Assembly (NCBI GenBank): GCA_964499285.1
Contig: CAZCLA010000029.1
Coordinates: 1 to 38,078 of the forward strand
Direction: 5' to 3'
DNA from: JAGFIY01 sp964499285
GTDB lineage: Bacteria; Bacteroidota; Ignavibacteria; Ignavibacteriales; Melioribacteraceae
Length of the DNA: 38,078 bases
The notes beneath the pieces are model-generated. The model had not been told where the DNA came from and did not search any database. It saw only the letters and a program-made list of their open reading frames with translations. Shown piece by piece: positions 31,961-38,078 of this stretch (position 1 is its first letter; each line of letters opens with the position of its first letter). The translations under genes and the position numbers were made by a program.

Positions 31961-34056
31961 TTTTTCTTAACCCAACAGTATTGTTCGGTCTTCTCGCCGC
32001 TTCAATCCCCATTTTAATTCACCTGTTGAATTTACGCAAGCTAAAAAAAATTGAGTTCAGCACACTTGCCTTTTTGAAGGAGCTGCAGAAAACTAAGATA
32101 AGAAGAATAAGACTTAAGCAGTGGATTCTGCTTGCTCTTAGAATCTTACTAATACTTTTGCTCGTCTCGGCTTTTGCAAGGCCCACAATAGAATCTGTTA
32201 CATTAGGCGGTGCCTCCTCGGCGGCAAAAACCTCGTCGGTAATAATTTTAGACAATTCGTTCAGCATGTCTAAGATCACGAATAAGGGTTCTTATTTCAA
32301 CATTGCAAAAGCTGCTGCAAAAAAATTGATAGACAATTTAAACAGCGGAGATAACATTTCTGTTTTGGCGGCAGCCGACGGGAAACATGATCTAATCGAT
32401 TATGCTAATCCCGAACATTTAAAATCGCTTGTCGATAATATTGAAATCTCAGACCGCACTTTTTCCGCTGATGAGGTGCTAGCAAGAGCCGTTAATATTT
32501 TGAACGAGAGTAAAGATTTTAACAAAGAGATTTATCTTTTATCCGATTTCCAACTTTCATCTTTTCTGCAAAATGCAAGCGAGAAAATCGTAGTTGAGAA
32601 CTCGGATCTTGTTAAATTTTACACTTTTGATTTTAACGACCACGGAATTAACAATACTGCAATTACTGATCTTTCTGTAAACAACCAAATATTTGAACTG
32701 AATAAAAAAATCGAATTCAATGCAGAATTAGAAAATTTTTCGGAACGTGATTATGATAATCTTGTTGTTTCACTTTTTATTAACGGTGAAAGATCCGCAC
32801 AAAAAAGCGCTGTAATTTCTTCGGATGAAGTGATAAATCTAAACTTTGAAACGGTTCTAATGAAATCCGGTGTGCTTGACGTTATCGCAGAGATTGAGGA
32901 TGATGATATACTTCAAGACAACAAACGCTACCTTAATATTTTCGTTCCCGAAAAGTTTAATGTCCTTATCGCATATGAAAATAAAAGTGACGCACATTTT
33001 GTTTCCACAGCATTGAATTATTCCGCTGATGAAAAACTTATTCAAACAGATGAGGTTTTGCTGAATAATCTCTTAAGTAAAAATCTAAATGATTATGATA
33101 TAATCTTCGTTATAACCGGCGGAGAAGATTTTAATTACACAGATTTGCTGATAAACTATTTTAATGACGGCGGGAAAATAGTAATAATTCCTTCTTCAGA
33201 TGCGGAACAAGTGTACTTGAATAATTTTGTACAAAGATTTGATCTTGGAACAATCGTTTCGCTCGTAGAACTTTCAAGAGAAGAAAAACCTATTAAGGCA
33301 GATTCATTTGATGAACTTCATCCGTTATTTACAAATTTGTTCGAGACAGATAAACGTGAATTTAATCCACCCGAATTTTATAAATACTTCAGAACTAACA
33401 GTTCATCTTCTTCGGGAACAATAATTTCCTTCGAGGATAAATCACCGTTTCTTCTTGAGAAGAAAAATGACGACGGAGCATTGTTTTTGTTTGCCTCATC
33501 GCTTACGCTTGATTGGAATGACTTTCCGGTAAAAGGTTTGTTCGCTCCGCTGATTATTAAATCGGTTTTCTATTTGACGCAACAGAAAGAATCTGAAGAG
33601 ATGGCTACGGCAGGAATGCCTCTAAGTATAGATTTGAGAGAAAAAAAATCGCTGCAAATAAAAGCATCCGGACCTGATGAGATGGTTGAATATATCACAT
33701 CCGACACTCTTACGAACAGCAGATTTCTGCAGTATAATAATACTTCTAAGAAAGGTTTTTATAAATTTTATTCCGGTGAAAAACTAATAGATTTCAAAGC
33801 CGTTAATGTCGATAAAAAAGAATCGGAAACGAATTTCCTCACGGAAGATGAAATGGAAAAATATCTTTCGGAAACAGGTTTTGAAAATATTTTTCCGCTC
33901 GATATAGAAAGTAATTACATAGAAGACATTTATCAATCCCGCTTCGGTTCGGAGCTTTGGAAATATTTTCTTATTGCTGCTTTAGCTGTTGCGCTGATTG
34001 AAATGTACGTTTCTAAAAGTTCGAAAAAAGATTTAGCCGAATTGGAAAACAAATAA
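31957..34056 (+). CDS. BatA-like membrane protein with VWA domain
   Basis: A 699-residue membrane protein. It begins with the aerotolerance-regulator (BatA) N-terminal domain: MIFLNPTVLFGLLAASIPIL, then NLRKLKKIEFSTL, and a second membrane segment at about 56-74. A von Willebrand A-type domain follows, with the MIDAS motif DNSFS (Asp99, Ser101, Ser103). A long periplasmic region comes next, then a last membrane helix near residue 675. BatA-like proteins of Bacteroidota and relatives are usually linked to MoxR-type ATPases; no moxR gene is in this window. The start overlaps the glycosyltransferase stop by four bases and the stop overlaps hflX by one, so it is embedded in the operon. Confidence 0.88.
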   Translation: MIFLNPTVLFGLLAASIPILIHLLNLRKLKKIEFSTLAFLKELQKTKIRRIRLKQWILLALRILLILLLVSAFARPTIESVTLGGASSAAKTSSVIILDNSFSMSKITNKGSYFNIAKAAAKKLIDNLNSGDNISVLAAADGKHDLIDYANPEHLKSLVDNIEISDRTFSADEVLARAVNILNESKDFNKEIYLLSDFQLSSFLQNASEKIVVENSDLVKFYTFDFNDHGINNTAITDLSVNNQIFELNKKIEFNAELENFSERDYDNLVVSLFINGERSAQKSAVISSDEVINLNFETVLMKSGVLDVIAEIEDDDILQDNKRYLNIFVPEKFNVLIAYENKSDAHFVSTALNYSADEKLIQTDEVLLNNLLSKNLNDYDIIFVITGGEDFNYTDLLINYFNDGGKIVIIPSSDAEQVYLNNFVQRFDLGTIVSLVELSREEKPIKADSFDELHPLFTNLFETDKREFNPPEFYKYFRTNSSSSSGTIISFEDKSPFLLEKKNDDGALFLFASSLTLDWNDFPVKGLFAPLIIKSVFYLTQQKESEEMATAGMPLSIDLREKKSLQIKASGPDEMVEYITSDTLTNSRFLQYNNTSKKGFYKFYSGEKLIDFKAVNVDKKESETNFLTEDEMEKYLSETGFENIFPLDIESNYIEDIYQSRFGSELWKYFLIAALAVALIEMYVSKSSKKDLAELENK

Positions 34057-35330
34057 TGCTTGAAGTAAAAGATCAAAAAATTGAAAAAGCAATCCTAATT
34101 GCTGTAAGAAAGAAGGATGAGCCTAAAGAGAAAACCGAAGAGTATCTCGAAGAACTTGAACGACTTACTGATACTGCCGGGGCAGAAACTGTTTTTAAGA
34201 TAGTCCAGGACAGAGATAGAATCGATTCAGCTTATTACATTGGCAGGGGAAAAGCCGAAGAGATTTCACAGCTTGTTGAATTAAACGATATCGATCTCAT
34301 TATTTTTGACGATGATCTATCCCCCACCCAAACTCGTAATCTTGAAAAATTGATGAACAAAAAAGTTTTGGATAGAAGCGGACTTATACTCGATATTTTT
34401 GCTTCTCACGCCAAAACAAATCAAGCAAGCACTCAGGTTGAACTTGCCCAGCTTCAATATCTTCTTCCTAGATTAACAAGGGCATGGACACACCTTTCAA
34501 AACAGTACGGAGGAATTGGGACAAAAGGTCCCGGCGAAACACAGATTGAAACCGACAGAAGATTGATAAGAACACGGATAAGCAAACTGAAAGAGAAATT
34601 AGTAAAAATAGAATCTCAGCAGATTACAAAATCCGTTAAGCGAAAGGAATTTTTAACAGCCTCCCTGGTTGGATATACTAATGCAGGCAAATCAACCTTG
34701 CTTAATCTTCTAACTGACGCGGGAGTTTTGGCAGAGGATAAACTTTTTGCAACTCTTGATTCAACCACTCGTTCTTTTGAATTGGGGAAAAATAAAAAGA
34801 TAATAATAAGCGACACAGTCGGGTTCATAAGAAAGCTTCCTCATAACTTGATCGAATCATTTAAGAGCACATTAAACGTTGTGCGAGATGCTGATTTAAT
34901 CCTTCATATAATTGATATTTCGCACCCGTATTTCGAAGATCACATTAAAGTAGTAAACGAAACATTGAAAGAACTTAAGAGCGACAAGAAAGAAACCATA
35001 ACTGTATTCAATAAGGTTGACGCTCTTGATAACATTGATCGAATTGAATACGTTAAGAGTCACTTCCCTAATCCGGTTTTAATTTCTGCTTTCCGCGGAA
35101 TGGGAATAAACGAACTTAAGGAAAGACTGATCTCTGTTTACGAAGAAAATTTTATTGAACGCGAGATAATAATCGATATTTCACGATCGAAACTTATATC
35201 CCAGATTTATGAACTGTCGGACGTTATCAGCACAAAATATGATGAAGATAAAATTTCCATATTCATAAGAACGGATAAAATTAATTTTAATAAAATTACG
35301 GGATTGATAAATTCTCCCGGGAAAACATAA
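34056..35330 (+). CDS. hflX: GTPase HflX
   Basis: A 424-residue ribosome-associated GTPase. The N-terminal HflX domain includes YYIGRGKAEEI and DDDLSPTQTRNLE, and a coiled linker follows (GPGETQIETDRRLIRTRI). The GTPase domain has G1 GYTNAGKST (206-214), G3 DTVGF and G4 NKVD. HflX splits or rescues stalled 70S ribosomes under stress. The length is normal for the family. Its ATG shares one base with the stop of the BatA-like gene (TAATG). The hutH gene follows after 16 bases. Confidence 0.95.
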   Translation: MLEVKDQKIEKAILIAVRKKDEPKEKTEEYLEELERLTDTAGAETVFKIVQDRDRIDSAYYIGRGKAEEISQLVELNDIDLIIFDDDLSPTQTRNLEKLMNKKVLDRSGLILDIFASHAKTNQASTQVELAQLQYLLPRLTRAWTHLSKQYGGIGTKGPGETQIETDRRLIRTRISKLKEKLVKIESQQITKSVKRKEFLTASLVGYTNAGKSTLLNLLTDAGVLAEDKLFATLDSTTRSFELGKNKKIIISDTVGFIRKLPHNLIESFKSTLNVVRDADLILHIIDISHPYFEDHIKVVNETLKELKSDKKETITVFNKVDALDNIDRIEYVKSHFPNPVLISAFRGMGINELKERLISVYEENFIEREIIIDISRSKLISQIYELSDVISTKYDEDKISIFIRTDKINFNKITGLINSPGKT

Positions 35331-35346
35331 TTCCACCGGAGTTGTA

Positions 35347-36903
35347 ATGAAACTAAAAATAGACGGCAAATCATTAACTCTCGATAAGATAGAATTTTTT
35401 ATAAATGAAAATCCAAAGATTGAACTTACCGCAGAATCGAAAAGAAATGTAATAAAAGCAAGAAAGATTATTGATAAGTGGGTTGCCGAAGATAAAGTTA
35501 TTTACGGAGTAACTACAGGTTTCGGCGAGTTTGCAAATGTTAAGATAAGTCAAAAGGACATAGAAAAACTTCAGGAAAACCTTATTGTCAGTCACGCTGC
35601 GGGTGTTGGCGAACCTCTTCCGCCATTTATAGTTAAGATTATGATGCTCTTAAGACTTAATGCTCTGGCGCAGGGACACTCGGGCATCCGGATTGAAACG
35701 CTCGAGCTTTTGATCGAAATGATAAACAACAACATAATACCTATAGTTCCATCGCAAGGATCAGTTGGATCAAGCGGTGACTTAGCTCCTCTTTCGCATC
35801 TTGTTCTTGCTATGATCGGGAAAGGGAAGGTTGAGGTATTCGATAAAGTTACCGAGCAAACCGAAGAATATACAAAACCCGTAAATGCAATTTCTGCGTT
35901 AAAAAAGTTCGGATTAAAACCAGTAAAACTCGGGGCAAAGGAAGGTCTTGCACTTAACAATGGGACGCAGATGATGACGGCTTTTGCTTCATATATCTGT
36001 TTGAAAGCAAAACAACTTGCACAGCTTGCCGATATTTCCGGTGCTATGAGTCACGAGGTTCTAAGAGGAACAGACAATGCTTATGATCTTGATCTTCAGA
36101 AATTGCGACCTTACGCCGGACAAATTGCATCTGCAAATAATATGAATGCACTAATTAAAGGAAGCGAGATAAGAACTTCACACCTTGAAAACGATGACCG
36201 CGTTCAGGATTCATATTCACTCAGATGTATACCTCAAATACATGGAGCATCGAGGGATTCAATCGATTATGTCTGTTCCCGAATCGATATAGAATTGAAT
36301 TCGGTAACGGATAATCCACTAATCTTTCCTGATAAAGAGAAGCATATAGAAGGAGGCAACTTCCATGGACAACCGGTTGCGCTTGCAATGGATTTTATGA
36401 AAATTGCTCTATCGGAACTTGCAAATGTTGCCGAACGAAGAATTGAAAGACTAACCAACGGCTCACTTAGCAAACTTCCGAGATTTTTAACCTCAAAAGG
36501 CGGATTGAACTCGGGATTTATGATCGCTCAATATACGGCAGCCGCTCTTGTTTCGGAAAACAAAACCCTTGCTCATCCCGCCAGTGTGGATTCAATTCCT
36601 ACTTCAGCAAACCAAGAAGATCATAACTCGATGGGTTCTATTGCTGCAAGACATTGTTTTCAAATTCTTAAAAATGTGCAGAGAGTAATTGCTATTGAAC
36701 TTTTAACCGCAGCTCAAGGTTTGGAGTTTCTTAAACCGTTAAAGCCGGGAATAGGAACCGCCGAATCATATAAGACGATTAGAAAAAAAATAAGAGAAAT
36801 GAAAAACGACAGAATTCTCCATCTCGATATCGATAAAGCATGTGAGCTTGTAATTTCTGGGGAGTTATTAAGTAAAGTAAAAGCCAAGGTAAATCTAAAC
36901 TAA
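35347..36903 (+). CDS. hutH: Histidine ammonia-lyase (SSG triad)
   Basis: A 518-residue MIO-type lyase that should convert histidine to urocanate and ammonia. The catalytic Tyr53 (YGVTTGFGEF), the Ser82-His83 selectivity pair (VSHAAGVGE) and the NQEDHNSMG motif with Glu424 all fit HutH. The MIO-forming triad, normally Ala-Ser-Gly, reads Ser142-Ser143-Gly144 here (GSVGSSGDLAPLSH). Ser143, the residue that forms the dehydroalanine-like group, is kept. GGAG lies 8 bases upstream of the ATG. It is the last gene of the compact run from the SpoIID-like gene; no other hut gene is in the window. Confidence 0.9.
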   Translation: MKLKIDGKSLTLDKIEFFINENPKIELTAESKRNVIKARKIIDKWVAEDKVIYGVTTGFGEFANVKISQKDIEKLQENLIVSHAAGVGEPLPPFIVKIMMLLRLNALAQGHSGIRIETLELLIEMINNNIIPIVPSQGSVGSSGDLAPLSHLVLAMIGKGKVEVFDKVTEQTEEYTKPVNAISALKKFGLKPVKLGAKEGLALNNGTQMMTAFASYICLKAKQLAQLADISGAMSHEVLRGTDNAYDLDLQKLRPYAGQIASANNMNALIKGSEIRTSHLENDDRVQDSYSLRCIPQIHGASRDSIDYVCSRIDIELNSVTDNPLIFPDKEKHIEGGNFHGQPVALAMDFMKIALSELANVAERRIERLTNGSLSKLPRFLTSKGGLNSGFMIAQYTAAALVSENKTLAHPASVDSIPTSANQEDHNSMGSIAARHCFQILKNVQRVIAIELLTAAQGLEFLKPLKPGIGTAESYKTIRKKIREMKNDRILHLDIDKACELVISGELLSKVKAKVNLN

Positions 36904-37088
36904 ATTTTCTTTGTCCAGTCGCGCTCTTCAGATGGTTTCTTCTTTACGTGTTTTCTGAATGCGGAATCGCCGAGCCTGTCTTTCTTATCAATTTTTTTGT
37001 CAAGCCAGCTGATAAAAAAGAAGAAAACAGTTAAAGCCGCAAGCACTAAAACCGTAACAACTATAAAAATTATTATATATAAATCCAT
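36900..37088 (-). CDS. Small single-TM protein, convergent with hutH
   Basis: A 62-residue protein with one strong membrane helix (about residues 3-27) and a highly charged C-terminal half (DKKIDKKDRLGDSAFRKHVKKK, then SEERDWTKKI). I do not recognise it. Its stop codon overlaps the hutH stop region by four bases on the other strand. Composition and topology are those of a real small membrane protein, but the ribosome-binding site is weak. It separates the two ammonia-lyase genes. Confidence 0.55.
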   Translation of the reverse strand: MDLYIIIFIVVTVLVLAALTVFFFFISWLDKKIDKKDRLGDSAFRKHVKKKPSEERDWTKKI

Positions 37089-37214
37089 TCTATCCGCTTA
37101 AAAAAATCGAATTAAATCACTAATTAATCTGACGTAAGATACAATATAAATGTTACTTTTCACTCTCATTTTAGTAATTTTTAATACGTGTAAAAAATTT
37201 ATTTGGAGAAGAAT

Positions 37215-38078
37215 ATGTCAATTATCTTAAACGGAAGCGGATTAACGGTAAATAAACTGGTAAAAATTGCCCGTTACGGCGAAAAGGTTGAACTCGATAA
37301 GAAAGCATTGGATCGGATAAAGAAATGCAGGGCGATGTTGGAAAAAAAGATTGAAGCAAAAGAGATTATGTACGGAGTAAATACCGGGATTGGAGAGTTT
37401 TCGGAAATTGTTCTGGATGATGAACAAGTAAAAGAGTTTCAAAAATATCTTATCTATAATCATTCTGCAGGCATTGGAGATCCAGCTCCGATCGAATACG
37501 TTCGCGGAGCAATGGCTGCCAGAATAAACGTCCACGCTCACGGTAATTCGGGATGCAGACCCGAGATAACCGAAACACTTGCTGCAATGTTGAACAAAGG
37601 GGTAACTCCGGTAGTTTGTCAGAAAGGTTCGGTTGGTGCATGCGGCGATCTTGCACCAATGTCCCAAATTGCACTGCTGATGATGGGCGAAGGCGAAGCT
37701 TATTATCAGAACGAGAGAATGCCGGGGAAATCAGCCTTCGAGAAAGCAGGAATACCTGTTCCGGGACTTCAGGCAAGAGACGGGCTTGCAACAATTAACG
37801 GCTCTAACCTTTTGACTGCAATGAGCGCAATACATCTCTATGATATTAATAGATGGCTTAAGCAAGCCGAGATTGCGAGCGCAATGTCCCTCGAAGCTTT
37901 ATATGCAAACATGAAACCTTATAATTCGAGGCTTCATGAATTGCGCGGTTTTAACGGCGCGGTAAGAAGTGCAAGATCAATTCTAAAATGTATTGAGGGA
38001 AGCGATTTGCTAACAGGAAAAGTAAAAACAAAAGTACAGGATGCATACTCAATGCGATCAACTCCCCAGGTTATTGGT
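37215..38078 (+). CDS. Second ammonia-lyase-family enzyme (ACG triad), 3' end beyond window
   Basis: The first 288 residues of a MIO-type histidine/aromatic amino acid lyase; the frame is open at the window edge. Tyr53 (YGVNTGIGEF) and Asn82-His83 (YNHSAGIGDP) are present. The MIO triad reads Ala142-Cys143-Gly144 (GSVGACGDLAPMSQ), with cysteine in place of the serine that normally becomes the MIO group. It is clearly diverged from the neighbouring HutH (for example GSNLLTAMSA replaces NGTQMMTAFA), so the substrate may differ: another aromatic amino acid, or an aminomutase. GGAGAAG lies just upstream of the ATG. A 126-base spacer separates it from the small TM gene on the other strand, so it has its own promoter. 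Confidence 0.85.
   Translation, partial: MSIILNGSGLTVNKLVKIARYGEKVELDKKALDRIKKCRAMLEKKIEAKEIMYGVNTGIGEFSEIVLDDEQVKEFQKYLIYNHSAGIGDPAPIEYVRGAMAARINVHAHGNSGCRPEITETLAAMLNKGVTPVVCQKGSVGACGDLAPMSQIALLMMGEGEAYYQNERMPGKSAFEKAGIPVPGLQARDGLATINGSNLLTAMSAIHLYDINRWLKQAEIASAMSLEALYANMKPYNSRLHELRGFNGAVRSARSILKCIEGSDLLTGKVKTKVQDAYSMRSTPQVIG

Noticed and set aside
35592..35960. 122-codon open frame antisense to hutH
   Set aside because: Composition shadow of the conserved HutH coding sequence.

Overview
The window looks like a chromosomal segment of an AT-rich bacterium from the Ignavibacteria / Chlorobi-Bacteroidota side of the tree. This is inferred from three things: secreted proteins ending in the type IX secretion (T9SS) sorting domain with the NYPNPFNPTT signature, a giant lamin-tail-domain protein with a PNPFSPDGDG C-terminal domain, and a gene set typical of that group (DUF6132, DUF4342, BatA-like VWA protein, DUF4143 ATPase). 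No rRNA, tRNA, CRISPR array, phage module or intact insertion sequence was seen.

Layout. 1-1260 (minus): a compact three-gene thiol/redox cluster (DUF6132 membrane protein, DUF1858 protein, TlpA-like thioredoxin) downstream of palindromic repeats. 1418-2212 (plus): an unrecognised protein with a clear internal duplication, closed by a good terminator. 2318-6965 (plus): two exported T9SS cargo proteins, a BNR/Asp-box repeat protein and a family GH66 glycoside hydrolase. 6966-7363: repeat-rich spacer ending in a 36-nt palindrome just before a DUF4143 AAA ATPase (7364-8512). 8536-13722: the most unusual locus. A C-family DNA polymerase (DnaE) is encoded as two separate, oppositely oriented halves, with a Y-family polymerase (dinB) between them and two copies of a multi-hairpin repeat flanking dinB. 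13792-18456: PpiD-like periplasmic foldase, a small two-TM protein and a sodium:solute symporter. 18485-20393: DUF4342 protein, radical SAM protein, a decayed PstS-like phosphate-binding gene and a possible tiny membrane protein. 20473-28395 (minus): a 2640-residue lamin-tail/CARDB-like repeat protein. 28477-29361: TrhO. 29517-36903: a tightly packed run of SpoIID-like protein, GT4 glycosyltransferase, BatA-like VWA protein, HflX and histidine ammonia-lyase. The window ends inside a second, divergent ammonia-lyase-family gene.

How it fits together. The split polymerase and dinB resemble the DNA-damage mutasome cassettes (dinB/imuB plus dnaE2/imuC) of other bacteria, but the dnaE ORF is broken exactly between the catalytic palm and the fingers. 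The N-terminal half keeps all three catalytic aspartates; the C-terminal half keeps the fingers, a putative clamp motif and the OB fold. No intein signatures are visible at the break. Each half is open throughout. The C-half has its own consensus promoter and the N-half its own terminator, which argues for a maintained two-subunit polymerase rather than recent debris. A 100-N scaffold gap lies between dinB and the N-half. It is flanked by exactly the same 55 bases on both sides, so the join is an assembly junction inside a repeat and the physical linkage there is uncertain. The break in dnaE itself is not at the gap.

The second item of note is the pair of MIO-type ammonia-lyases. At the position of the canonical Ala-Ser-Gly triad one has Ser-Ser-Gly and the other Ala-Cys-Gly.
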